Source of the DNA: Jacaranda mimosifolia | Lineage: Eukaryota > Streptophyta > Magnoliopsida > Lamiales > Bignoniaceae | Assembly (NCBI GenBank): GCA_018894105.1 | Contig: CM032118.1 | Span: 26,826,690 to 26,890,689, forward strand | Direction of reading: 5' to 3' | Length of the DNA: 64,000 nucleotides | Part shown: in pieces, positions 45,248 through 56,924 of the stretch | How the letters are laid out: every line of letters begins with the position of its first letter | Position numbering within the stretch: position 1 is the first letter of the stretch | Notes under the pieces: generated by a model | What the model saw: the letters and a program-made list of their open reading frames with translations, nothing else | Told to the model about the DNA's origin: nothing | Databases searched by the model: none | Position numbers and translations under genes: made by a program

Positions 45248-45945
45248 TGTTCATGGTCTTTCAAGCATGTTTTTCCTTCACCCTCTAGAAGAATTTGAAA
45301 AATCAAATTTTCTAGTGAGATCAAAGATCCTAAGGACTTGGAAGTGGATCCCCGTGACCGAGTGCCACCCACAACCAATCGAAGGTTAAACAACCTTTGC
45401 TAATTACATCTCTATGCAACTCTTGATATGTTTTGCTTCACTTTTCATATAGACCCATATAATTGTGCACCATCTACATTACTAGGTGTTATGACAGACC
45501 TACCAATCAAACTTCAACTTGAGATGGCATCACAACATCCCCTGTGACTGAATGCTAATTCATGGGTGTTCTCAAATCAAAGGTGCATCGTATGCTAAGT
45601 ATATGCTCATAGCTTTCCTCTTAAGTGTGACCCCTGTGATGAGTGCCATCGCACAAAATTGGTAGCATCGTCATGGTATATACTATTGCTAGAAGGCATG
45701 AATTAATTAAAACTACTTTTAGTTTATATCCATTTTGACTTAGTATTGAGAGCACTTAGACATCTAAATAGAAGGTTTTTCTTGCTTGCAAAGATCTTAT
45801 CATTTTTATCTTTTTATTTAGGTTTTTTATATCCTAATCTATGCATCACATACATTAATAGGATATGAAAAACATAAATAAGTAAATGCGCCTAGCATGC
45901 GCCTAGGGTGGGATGACCATGAGCCTAACCAAGTGGTGCACTTAG
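45248..45945 (-). other. L4 leader, distal part
   Basis: This non-coding sequence continues from 43007 across S4 and matches the L6 leader (55105-55800). It includes four motif copies between about 45350 and 45665 and ends where the LTR of L5 starts. Confidence 0.75.
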
Positions 45946-48124
45946 TGTTGGAATAGTGCCCAGCAAGCCAATTAGATTGGCCTTGTAAACTATGTCATTG
46001 TAAGACAATCTTGATTGAATGATATTCATCATATGGCCATCTTCATCATATGCTTTTCATTTACTTCACTGGCATTTCGATGAAGCCCTTCGATCACACA
46101 AGACTATAGGACTTGATTTGGTGACCATGGAATAAGTCTCACACGATCGTGATCTTAAACCTTGAAAGTCATAGGATCTTAAGAGAACACGAGCATCTAA
46201 GATTCGGATAGACTTGCACTAACTGCATAATCCAAGAGTTGGATATTGTTCCATTCCATGAGCAACTGTATGAGATACGGGTGTATGTTAGTGGGTGCTT
46301 GTTAGAGAACAAGGCACTAAAGACCCGCTTGGAGAATCCACTAGATAGCCCAAGTGGCAAGTCGGTAGTGGCAAGTTCTCTCGCTTACGCTAGTGCATAT
46401 TATTAGTCCTTTGACCTGAGGATCCATGGTAACCTTGTGTCTAGTCCTCATGCTTTGACTCTTCCTTGACCACTTAGCAGGTCTTCCGGGTTGAGATTGG
46501 GTATGAGCTACTTGGCATGGAGGTTTGTGAGATCCAAGATGGAATCCGACTCCTCGTCTTTATGAATGGCGAGTGCATCTCCTATGTGTTCTATAATGAT
46601 CGATTCCAAGAAATTCTTGCGTAAGGTGATGTGATAATTTGGAAAGGCGTTTCCAAAGATGAGGTCACAAAGGGAATTGAACATTAAGAATAGAAACATA
46701 GTATCGAGGCTATTAGGGAGCCGACTAATATCTTGCCCTAGGCCTCTTTCGGGAGATAGGAGACGGAAGGACCGTATTTGCATGGCACGCGTAATGCTAG
46801 AATGGTTCTTCAAGAGCATTCATTTTGGCCATTTAGTTGGGCTCCATGGGCTTGAGGTTGGACATCGACCATGGAGATTGGGTACTCTTCAATTAATGAG
46901 ATTAATTGAATCGAGTCGCTTAGTTTAAAGGAGTTTAAACTAATGAGAATATTTGATATTCCAAAAGTCACAAGGAGTTGTGAGCCCATGTCCAATTAAT
47001 TGTAGAACCTAATGGGTCACACACAAAAGCCAATGACATGGTCAATTGAAGGAACTAGAGTTTTTTAAGAGTTACAAAATTCATAACCATTTTGGAGGAG
47101 GCAAAATTGTAGTCATTTTGACTTGATCAATTTAAATGTTAAATTAGTCAAATTAATTTAAGAGTTAAATTAAGATTAATTAATTAAGGGTTAATTAATT
47201 GATGTCACATGACTATCAATTGGTCAAAATTAATTTAAGGGTTAGATTGACTTTGACTACCTTAAATAGTTAAGCATTTTTGACTTAAGAGTTAAGCCAA
47301 ATTATTATTAGTTAAATTAAAGTGTTTAATTTAATTGAGTTGGAGGATTATTTTTGGGAGAATTATTAAGTGAATGGTTCATTCAATGTGAATTGGAATT
47401 TAATTGCAAGACATTTCATACGATGAAATTTGTGCTTCAATTAATCTTCTTATTCACTAATTACTAGTTAGTGGCCACCTTGGCAAAGACACTTGGCATC
47501 ATCTCCTTGAGGATGTTCATGGACCACTCCTATATATAGATATAGGAGTGTGGCTGGCCAAGAGTGATAAAGAGAGAGCAAGTGTGTGCATGACTAGTGT
47601 GATTTCTCCCCACATTTTGTGTAGTGGGAATCTAATTTGTTAGCATCCCATTATTCTCTCCAACTTCCTCCTCGTCCTCCTTCACAGCCTTCCTACCCTT
47701 ATTTTGTGCAGATAATCCAGCCATTCTGTAGAGAATAGGCCATAGATTTGGTGTATGGACTTTTACATTAGAGGCAATCTAATTTGGTTGCTTTTGCTCT
47801 TGGCTAGAGCAGTTTTCTGGCAGCCAATTTTCCTAGTTCTGGGAGGACATCTGGTGTTCAGATTGGGCTGAATTTTGGAATTAAGAATCTTAAAATGGTT
47901 GAGGAGTTCTTGTAAAAATTTCAACAAAAACGGAGGAGTCCATCCAAGGGAAAATCGGTGTTCAAGAGTTTTCTCTTGCTCTTCGATTTTCTGTCATTAC
48001 CTAGGTATTTTTTCCCTTTCTAAATATGAATTCCATGTACGTCTTGATCTGGGGGTGTTGTGTGGGCTAGTTTATTCAGTTTTATTTTTGAAATATTTGG
48101 ATCCTAGTGCCACACATACCTTCA
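45946..48124 (+). repeat. 5' LTR of L5 (type II)
   Basis: 2179 bp with clean TGTTGGAATAG...TACCTTCA ends. It contains the shared U3 part, the AT-rich tract (47130-47340), the TATA hairpin (47526-47549) and a type II 3' half. It is used as the type II reference. Confidence 0.95.
47526..47549 (+). promoter_or_regulatory. hairpin-borne TATA box of L5
   Basis: Perfect 10-base inverted repeat ACTCCTATAT/ATATAGGAGT with a four-base loop, overlapping the TATATATA core. It lies about 600 bases before the LTR end, so R-U5 would be long. Confidence 0.7.
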
Positions 48125-48126
48125 AG

Positions 48127-48139
48127 TGGTATCGGAGCC
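48127..48139 (+). promoter_or_regulatory. primer-binding site of L5
   Basis: TGGTATCGGAGCC lies two bases after the LTR end. It is a tRNA-iMet type site, intact. Confidence 0.9.
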
Positions 48140-50131
48140 ATATTCATGCATGGATTTAGATTTTGCTTTGCTTGGATGGTTGGTTCTTGTGAAGAACTTA
48201 TTGAAATCACCATGTACTCGATCCATATGATGGGTTGGAGTGTATGGATGATCTTTCTTGTGGCTCCTTGTTTAATGGATTGAATCATGTTATTATGTGC
48301 TTTAATTGTTAATTCATATGATAGGTATGTTTTAATTCATTTTTGCTAATGTTAAAATTTTTTTTAGGCATTGGTAGATGTTATATTAAGATATAGCATG
48401 TTATGGATGGCCTTAAGTTGTTTTGGTCATTTTTGGGTCCAATTGGATTGGATATAATTGGAGATTTTTTGAAGAATATGATTCTTGCTTAAACTTGTTT
48501 TTCAAGCTTCTTTGGGAACTTGATATTTCAGTTTTAAAAGGTGTTTTAATCTGAAATTTCATCCTATGTTGGGTGTTTTGATGTTTAGAAGTTATTCTAA
48601 GAATCTTAGTGCACAAAAGTTAAGCCAAAAATGGCTTGACTCGGCCATGAACCCCAAAACAGGGGTGTTGCCGGCCCCTGGCAGCCCACAACAAGGCAGT
48701 GGCCGAGAGCTATGCCCAGTAGTGAGCAAGCCTCGGCTAGCAGCCTCTAGTTGGGTTTAGGATGGGTTTTGAGCTTTTTCTTTGGTTCCTTTTGTGACCA
48801 AACTTGTTTTGAAACACTCATATTGGTTGCACAAATGTTGTGCAAGGCCTCAAGATTGTGTTGGAAACTTTTTGGTTGCTTTTAAAACTTGTTAAAGTTG
48901 ATCTCCAACTGTGGAAAAATATGATGCATAAGCGTTATGCTTGTTTTTGCTTGGCAAATTATTTGTTAATTTGATTAGCACTTAATAGTTGGAATTGAAT
49001 GTCAATTCTTAGTTTATTTATTGTTCATTTAAATGTTGAATGGATGATGAATGAACGGGGATGATCATGAGCCTTTAATATTGATTTTATTTATTTCAAG
49101 TTGTTGAAATGGGTTGTATTAAATGGGGCTTGCATGCCTCTTATTCTATCTTGTAAAAGTTTTGAGAGTAGAATCACTAGAAGTAAGGTTTTCTTTCTCT
49201 TGTAAAATTGCAAGGAGTAAGGAGGACCCAAGGAGGCTTGAAGACCCATGAATGTATGGGATACACTCATGTAATAGCTTAGTTTAATCCACCCACTTAA
49301 AATCAACCAAGTGATGCACCCGTGGCTCTAAGTGCGTCACTTGGTTAGGCTCATGGTCATCCCACCCTTGAAGCTTGCTAGGCGCATTTACTTATTTACA
49401 CTTTCCATATCCTATTGATGTATGAGATGCATGACTAGGATATAGAGAACCTAAGTAAGAAGATAAAAATGATGAGATCTTTGCAAGCAAAAATCCTCCA
49501 CTTAGAATGTCTAAGTATTTTTCAAATATTAAGTCAAAATGGATACAAATTAAAAGAGTTTTAATTAATCCAAGCCTTCCACCAATAGTGTATGCCATGG
49601 GATGCTACCAATTTTGTGTGATGGCACTCGATCATGGGGTTCACACTTAGGAGGAAAGCTGTGAGCATACACTTAGCATGAGATATATCTTTGATTTAAG
49701 AACGCTCACGCGTTGGCACTCGATCATGGGGGATGACGTGAGGCCGTCTTGAGATGAAGAATGATTGGTGGGTTTGACTTAACACCTAGTAGTGTAGATG
49801 GCACACGGTCATGTGGGTCTATATGAAAAGTGAGGCAAAACATATCAAGAATTGCATGAGATGCAATTAGTAAAAGTTGCTTACCTTTTGATTGCTTGTG
49901 GATTGCTCGTGGATGGCACTCGGTCACGGGGGTCCATTGGTAAGTCATTAGGATCTTGATTCTCACTAGGAAATGTGATTTCCCAAATTCTTCTTGGGGG
50001 TGAAGGATTTGATAAAATAGTGGGAGAAAAACATGCTTGAAAGACCATGAACATGTTTTATATATCAAATTCAATCACATGCTCATACTCTTTTTTTGCC
50101 TCTTGTAGATTTTTGAAATCTTCAAAATAAT
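48140..50131 (+). other. L5 untranslated leader (~2 kb)
   Basis: No coding motif. The GC island is at 48630-48755. Four copies of a ~22-bp motif with core GGCACTCGRTCAYGGGG lie at 49621-49644, 49713-49737, 49798-49820 and 49913-49935, just before gag. The leader separates the promoter from gag by far more than is usual for compact copia elements. Confidence 0.8.
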
Positions 50132-52690
50132 ATGGCTAAAAATTGACTCGCAAGTATTTTGGAAACCAATAAGCTAACCGGGCCTAACTTCTAAGATTGG
50201 TTGAGAAACCTTAAGATAATTCTTGACTCCGAGAAGAAGACTTATGTACTTGATCAAAGTCCGCCAGACACATTAGGTGATGACCCTTCTAATGAGGCAT
50301 GTAAAGTGTTCACTAAATTTGTCTCATGATGGCATCCATGACTAATGAGCTCCAAAAATCTCATGAGCACATGAAACATGCTCGAGAAATCTATGTGCAC
50401 CTACAAGAGTTGTATGGTGTACAATCAAGACACGAAATGTTCGCTTTGTCAAATGAGCTTTTTAGAGCAAGGATGAGTGAAGGTTCGAGTGTCCATGACC
50501 ACAGGCTAAAGATGATTGAACTCATCGAAAAGATTGGACAACTTGACGTGATTATGGACAATGACCTTTACATGGATTTGATCCTACAGTCGTTACCTCC
50601 ATCGTTCAACCAATTTGTCATGAACTTTAATATGTCCAAGCAGGATGTGACGATTAACAAATTGGTGAACATAATTGTGTCTGCCGAGTCGACCTTGAAA
50701 AAGGAAAAGGCTCTCATGATTGCCTCCACCTCCAAGTCAAAAGGCCTTAGGGACCCAAGAAAGGGTGGAAAAAGGAAGAAAAGTTCTTCCAAAGGGAAGC
50801 AACCCGAGAAGAGTTTTAGGAGAATTAAGAAAAAGGCTAAGACCGATGCAAATTGTTTCCACTGTGGTGCAAAAGGGCATTGGAAGAGAAACTGTAAAGT
50901 TTGCCTTGATACTCTTGAGAAGGGTATGTTATTCATTGAAGTGCATTTAACAACCAATTCTTCCACATGGGTATTTGATACTGCATGCGGTTCTTATCTA
51001 TGTAATTCGTTACAGGGGATGGAAAGAAGAAATGAACTTTGTGAAGAGGATATGATCCTCTGCCTAGGAAATGGAGCAACTGTTGCGGCCACTTTCGAAG
51101 GCATAATCAAGTTAGACTTAGGGAATGCTAAAATTGTATTAGATCCAGTTTATTATGTACCCCATCTTGTTAAGAACATCATATCAATTCCCGTTCTTGA
51201 TAATGAAGGATATGATTTTTCTATATCGAATGGCACATTGATGGCATTAAAGAATGGTTCTTTAATTGCTAAAGGTACATTAATGAATGGAATATACATA
51301 CTTGATTCCCTACCTTCACTTATGCACATTCAATCGAATAAAAAGAAGCTAGATATCCAAGAAGATGCCATGTTATGGCATGCAAGACTTGGTCATATCT
51401 CTAAAAATAGGATGAGCAAGTTAGAAGCGCTCATAGCACTAAATGTTAGTGGCATTGAGAACCTTCCTACTTGTGAATCTTGTTTAAAGGGAAAAATGAC
51501 CAAAACTCCATTTGTAGGACAAACGAAGCAAACCACACATCTATTGGATTTGATCCATTCGGATGTTTGTGGACTACTACGAGTTAGTGGGAGAGGAGGC
51601 TATTCCTACTTCATCACTTTCACTGATGATTATAGTCGATACGAAAATGTGTATCTTATGAAGTACAAGTTTGAGGCCTTTTAAAAGTTCAAAGAGTACA
51701 AGAATGAAGTCAAAAAGCAAAGGGACTTAGTATTAAAACTCTTCGATCGGATCGAGGGGGTGAATACTTAAGTACCGAATTCTTGGATTATCTAAAAGAG
51801 CATGAGATTCTTTCACAATGGACTCCACCTGGCACACCCCAACATAATGGAGTAGCCGAAAGGAGAAACCATACCTTGTTGGACATGGTATGTTCCATGA
51901 TGAGTTTTTCCAATGTACCTATATCCTTTTGGGGATACGCCTTAGAAACGGCGGTGAGGCTACTAAATGTAGTACCTTCAAAGTCTGTGCCGAAGACATC
52001 ATATGAGATATAGTATGGCAAAGCACCTTTTTACCATTATTTGAAAATTTGGGGATCTCCCACCTACGTGAGACGAACAGTTGGAGATAAGTTGGATAAT
52101 AGATCCACCTTGTGCAAATTTGTGGGATACCCAAGAGAGTCTATGGGTTATTACTTTTACGATCCCTCGGAACAAAAGGTGTTTGTTTCAAGGAATGCCT
52201 AGTTTTTGGAAAAAAGAATTTCTATTAGATAGAAATGGCGTTGTCATTGAACTCGATGAAGTTCAAGCCAATCAAGAAATCCCACAAGCAGTGGAAACAA
52301 ATACAGAATTAGAACCTTGTACACAACCTCTAAGAAGGTCTGACCGGATCAAGAAGCAACCCGAAAGGTTTGGATTCCTTCATGAGACGGGTCAATTGGA
52401 TAGTGATCCAAAGACTTATGAGGAAGCTATGTTGGACATAGATTCGGGACGTTGGCTAGAAGCCATGAGATCCAAAATGGACTCCATGTACTCAAACAAA
52501 GTATGGACTTTGGTAGATCCACCAGAGGGAATAGTTCCCGTTGGTTGCAAGTGGATCAATAAGTGAAAGCTTGGAGTAGATGGAGAAGTAGTAACTTTTA
52601 AGGCACGACTAATGGCAAAAGGTTACACTCAAAGACCCGGTATCGATTTTGAGGAAACTTTTTCACCGGTTGCTATGCCTAAGTCCATTG
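50132..52690 (+). pseudogene. L5 gag-pol up to early RT
   Basis: ATG 50132 opens Met-Ala-Lys-Asn, then a stop. A small deletion near 50325 leads into a 452-codon open stretch (50326-51684): gag, an intact CCHC knuckle (Cys-Phe-His-Cys...His...Cys, near 50855-50895), protease Asp-Thr-Ala-Cys-Gly-Ser, Trp-His-Ala-Arg-Leu-Gly-His, Cys-Glu-Ser-Cys, and the integrase Asp residues (Ser-Asp-Val-Cys; Thr-Asp-Asp-Tyr). After a frameshift near 51720 the integrase Glu motif (Gly-Val-Ala-Glu-Arg-Arg) is at 51855-51875. The linker to RT (52081-52566) and Gly-Tyr-Thr-Gln-Arg follow, and it ends at Met-Pro-Lys-Ser-Ile. Stops at 52012 and 52563 add to the damage. Confidence 0.9.
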
Positions 52691-55031
52691 TGTAGATAAC
52701 CACGCTTTAGTGCACTCTAACATTCCTACCTCATTCCCAATGAGAAGGATGTCACTGACATAAAGCACAATAAACTATATTGAACTCCCACTAGCCTTCT
52801 TGTACACATATGATTCATACACATTTTTGACAAAGCCAAACGATTTGACCGTTTTGTCAAAACATATGTTCCAACTTTGGGACTCTTGTTTGAGTCCATA
52901 AATGGATCTTTGGAGTTTGCAAACCTTTTGCTCACTTACCTTGGATGTAAAACCTCTTGGTTGCTCCATATAGATTTCTTCTTCAATGTCACCATTAAGG
53001 AAAGCGGTTTTCACATCCATTTGCCCTATCTCATAGTCATAATATGTGGCTATGGCAAGTAGAATCTGAATGGACTTAGGCATAGCGACCAGTGAAAAGA
53101 TTTTCCTGAAATTGATACCTGGTCTTTGAGTGTAACCCTTTACCACTCGTCACGCCTTAAAAGTCACCACTTCTCCATCTACTCCAAGCTTTCGCTTATA
53201 GATCCACTTGCAACTAACGGGAACTATTTTCTTTGGTGGATCTACTAAAGTCCATACTTCATTTGAGTATATAGAGTCCATTTCGGATCTCATGGCTTCA
53301 AGCCAACATACTGAATCTATGTCTAACATAGCTTCATTATTGTCCTTTCGATCATCATCCGGTTGGCCCATCTCATGAAAGAATTCGAACCTTTCGGGTT
53401 GCTTCTTAATTTGGTCCGACCTACGTAGAGGTTGTATACTAGGCTCTACTTGTTCTTCCCCTTGATATGATCGAAGAGTTTTAATACTTAGGCCCAATTG
53501 CTTTTCAACTTTACTCTTGTATGCTTTGAACCTTTCAAAGGCTTCAGACTTGTTCTTCATAAGAACACATGTCCTAACTGACTATAGTCATCGGTGAAGC
53601 AGATGAAGTAGGAATAGCCTCATGTCTCACTAACTCTTAGTGGTCCTACAAAAAGAACTTTGGTTATTTTTTCCTTTAAACAAGACTCACAAGTAGGAAG
53701 GTCCTCAATGCCACTAACATTTATTGCTTTGAGAGCTTCTAACTTGCTCATCCTATTTTTAGAGATATGACCAAGTTATGCATGCTAAAGAATGACATCT
53801 TCTTAGATATCTAATTTTCTTTTACTTAATTGAATGTGCATTAGTGAATGTTGAGAATAAAGTATGTATAATCTATTTATTAATGTACTAGCCATCAACT
53901 TCCCATTCGATATAGAAAAATCAAATCCTTCATTATCTAGAACGGGAATTGAAATAATGTTCTTAACAAGGTAGGGTGTATAAAAAACTGGATCAAGTAC
54001 AATGCAAGCATTCCCCAAGTCCAACTTGATAATGCCTTGGAAAGTGGCTGCAACTCTTGTTCCACTTCCTAAGCGGAGGATCATATCCCCTTCACGAAGG
54101 CTCTTTCTTCTTTTCATCCCCTATAATGAATTACAAAGGTCAGAATATCATGCGATATCAAATACCCATGTGGAAGAATTAGTCGTCATGTGCACTTCAA
54201 TAAAGTGCATACCCTTCTCAAGGGTTGCAAGATAAGCTTTGCAATTTCTTTTCTAGTGCTCTTTTTCACTACAGTGGAAATAACTAACTTTGATTCTAAC
54301 CTTCTTCTTAACACCTTGGAACTCTTCTCGAGTTGCTTCCCTTTCGAGAAAGAACTTTTCTTTATCTTACCTACCTTTCTAGGATCCCTAGGGCCCTTTA
54401 TTTTGGTGGAGGATGCAAGCATAAGGGGCTTCTCTTTTCTCATAGTCACCTCTGCAGTCATAAGCTTATTGATCAATTCATCAATCATAACATCTTGCTT
54501 GGACATATTCAAGTTCATAATGAATTGATCATATGATGGTGGAAATAACTGTAGGAACAAATCCACATAAACATCATTGTCCATCATCACATCTAACTGT
54601 CCAAGCTTCTCAGTGAATCCTATCATCTTGAGGCCATGATCATAGACATTAGACCTTTCACTCATCCTTGCTCAAAAGAGCTCTTTAGACAGAGCGAACA
54701 TTTCATGTCTACTTTGTACACCATACAACTCTTGCAAGTGTACATAGATCTCTCAAGCATGTTTTATGTGCTCATAAGTCCTTTGGTGCTCGTTGGACAT
54801 GGATGCCATCATGACACACCTCACTTGTAGATAATCATCTACAAATTTAGTGAACATTTAACATTGTGCGTCGGTGGCATCATCACCTAGTGTGTCTACA
54901 GGACTTTGATCAAGGACGTAAGTCCACTTTTCAGAGTCAAAAATGATTTTAAGGTTTCTTAACCAATCTTGGAAGTTTGGCTCGATTAGTTTATTGGTTT
55001 CCAAAATGCTTGGGAAGGGATTTTTAGCCAT
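52691..55031 (-). pseudogene. L6 gag-pol, integrase mostly deleted
   Basis: ATG at 55031 begins Met-Ala-Lys-Asn-Pro-Phe. Gag continues through a segment open from 54665 to 54186. The knuckle and protease region are frameshifted, and the protease reads Asp-Ile-Ala. An internal deletion near 53455-53460 joins the integrase Lys-Thr-Leu-Arg-Ser region directly to the RT linker (Gln-Pro-Leu-Arg-Arg-Ser-Asp), removing the integrase C-terminal half. The RT keeps Gly-Cys/Ser-Cys-Lys-Trp-Ile-Tyr-Lys and Val-Lys-Thr-Ala-Phe-Leu-Asn-Gly; its active site is Tyr-Val-Ser-Asp instead of Tyr-Val-Asp-Asp. It ends at Trp-Leu-Ser-Thr, next to L5. Confidence 0.85.
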
Positions 55032-56909
55032 TTTTTATTAAAGATTTCAAAAATTTACAAGAGGTGAAAAAATAGTATAAGCATGTGACTGATTTGATAT
55101 TAAAAACATGTTAATGGTCTTTCAAGCATGTTTTCCTCCCACTATTTTATCAAATCCTTCAACCCCAAGAAAAATTTGGGAAATCATATTTCCTAGTGAG
55201 AATCAAGATCCTAAAGACTTGCAAGTAGACCCCCATAATCGGATGTATATCCACGAGCATTCAAAAGGTAAGCAACTTTTGCTAATTACATCTCATGCAA
55301 TTCTTGATATACTTTTCCTCATCATTTCATGTAGATCCCTTGATGAATGACATCGTTAAGTTAAACCTAGCAATCAAACTTTGATTTGAGATAAGCACCA
55401 CAACATCCATCGTGACCGAATGTATAATGTGTGGGCATTCCGAAATACAAGGTGCATCTTGTGTAAAGTGTATTGTCACAGCTTTCGACCTAAGTATGAC
55501 CCCTATAACCAGATGTATATCACACAAAGGCAGTAGCATCATCATGCCATATATATTGGTATAAGGTATGGATTAATTAAAACTCTTTTAATTTGTATCT
55601 ATTTTGACTTAATATTTGAAAAGCACTTAGACATTCTAAGTGGAGGTTTTTGCTTACAAAGATCTCATCATTTTATCTTCTTATTTAGGTTTTCTATATC
55701 CTAAACATGCATCTCATAAATCAATAGGATATGAAAAACATAAATAAGTAAATGCGCCTAGCATGCTCCTAGAGTGGTATGACTATGAGCCTAACTAAGT
55801 GGTTCACTTAGAGCCATAGGTGCACCACCTAGTTGGTTTTAGGTGGTTGATTAAATCTAGCTATTACATGACTGTATTCCATACATTCATGGGTCTTCAA
55901 AAGTCTCCATATCTCAATTGGTCTCCATTGCTACATGCAGTATTTACATGAATAGGAAAACCTCACTCCTAGAGATTCTACTCTCATAATATTTACAAGA
56001 TAGAAATAAAGAGGCATGCAAAGCTCTATTTAATACAACCCATTTCAACAACTTGAAACAATGAAAATCAATATTAAAAGCTCATGATCATCCCTATTCA
56101 TTCATCATCCATTCAACAATTAAATGAACAATAAATAAATCAAGAATTAACAATTAATTCTAACAATTAAATGATTATCTCATAAGTAAAAATATCAAAC
56201 AAAATATTGAGAACTTGCACAACATTTGTGCATCTATTATGTGTGGTGCAAAAACATTTCAAGCACAAAAAGAGTTGGATAAAAAATTCAAAACACACAA
56301 AAACTTCAAAATTGAGGTTGTTGTCTGGCCTAGGAGCACGGCTGGGCAGGCCGTAGGCACGACGTCCGCACAGGGCTCGGCGGTTGCCCGGAAGCTCCCC
56401 TATTTTGGGGTTTCAAAATGTATCAAGCCATTTTCCACTCAACTTTCATACACTAATAGTTTTAGCACATGTTCTCAACATTAAAACACATATTATAGAT
56501 GAATTTCCAGATTTAAAACCTCTATTAAAAATAGAAATTCAAGCACTCAATCACGTATCCAAAAATTAGAAAAAACTAAAATCATATTTTTCAAAATCTC
56601 TAATACAACTCCAATCAAATTGGATCTAAAAATGGCCAAAACTCTTTTGATCAAACATCAACATATCACCATATAACATCAATAAATGCCTAATCAACAT
56701 TCAACATTTATCACTATGAATTGAAACATACTAAAACATGAATTAATACTTAAATCACAAAAAACCATGCTTTCAATTAATCAAGCAATAGAGCCACAAG
56801 CATCATCAACAAAACACTCCAATCCATCACTTGGATCAAGTATTTTGTGACTTTGATCATTTCATCACATGAATCAATCAATCAATAATCCAAAACATAG
56901 CATGAAAAA
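55032..56909 (-). other. L6 untranslated leader
   Basis: Colinear with the L5 leader in the opposite orientation, about 1.9 kb. Motif copies lie near 55225-55252, 55330-55352, 55405-55430 and 55497-55522, and the GC island at 56315-56400. No gene. The 89-codon frame over the GC island has no motif. Confidence 0.75.
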
Positions 56910-56922
56910 GGCTCAGATATCA
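56910..56922 (-). promoter_or_regulatory. primer-binding site of L6 (degenerate)
   Basis: On the minus strand TGATATCTGAGCC stands where the family has TGGTATCGGAGCC; two changes. Confidence 0.75.
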
Positions 56923-56924
56923 CT

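Larger units (their letters stand above)
37752..45945 (-). mobile_element. copia element L4, hosting solo LTR S4
   Basis: Parts in minus order: leader 45945-45253 and 43007-42914 (split by S4), gag-pol 42913-39937, then a direct fusion to a type II 3' LTR 39936-37752. The deletion between RT and LTR removed the RT C-terminus, RNase H, PPT and the LTR first ~100 bases. The 5' LTR is missing because L5 is inserted in the leader at 45946. The left end sits inside the L3 LTR after GAAAA. Confidence 0.8.
45946..52690 (+). mobile_element. copia element L5, 5' half
   Basis: The LTR (45946-48124), primer site, 2-kb leader and gag-pol up to the start of RT are present on the plus strand. At 52690 the sequence flips into the minus-strand RT of L6. 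It lies in the leader of L4. It is the best copy for reading the 5' part of the family. Confidence 0.9.

Noticed and set aside
49621..49935. Four regularly spaced short repeats, CRISPR-like at first sight
   Set aside because: The units are imperfect, spacing varies from 85 to 115 bases, the intervening DNA is conserved between copies, and the setting is a plant retrotransposon leader.
49724..50074. 116-codon minus-strand ORF
   Set aside because: Antisense to the L5 leader; the similar frame in L6 (55108-55350) is short and diverged.
50568..50966. 132-codon ORF antisense to L5 gag
   Set aside because: Shadow of the real gag knuckle region on the other strand.
56215..56484. 89-codon ORF over the GC-rich block
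   Set aside because: It is open because of local composition in the L6 leader; equivalent blocks in other leaders encode nothing similar.
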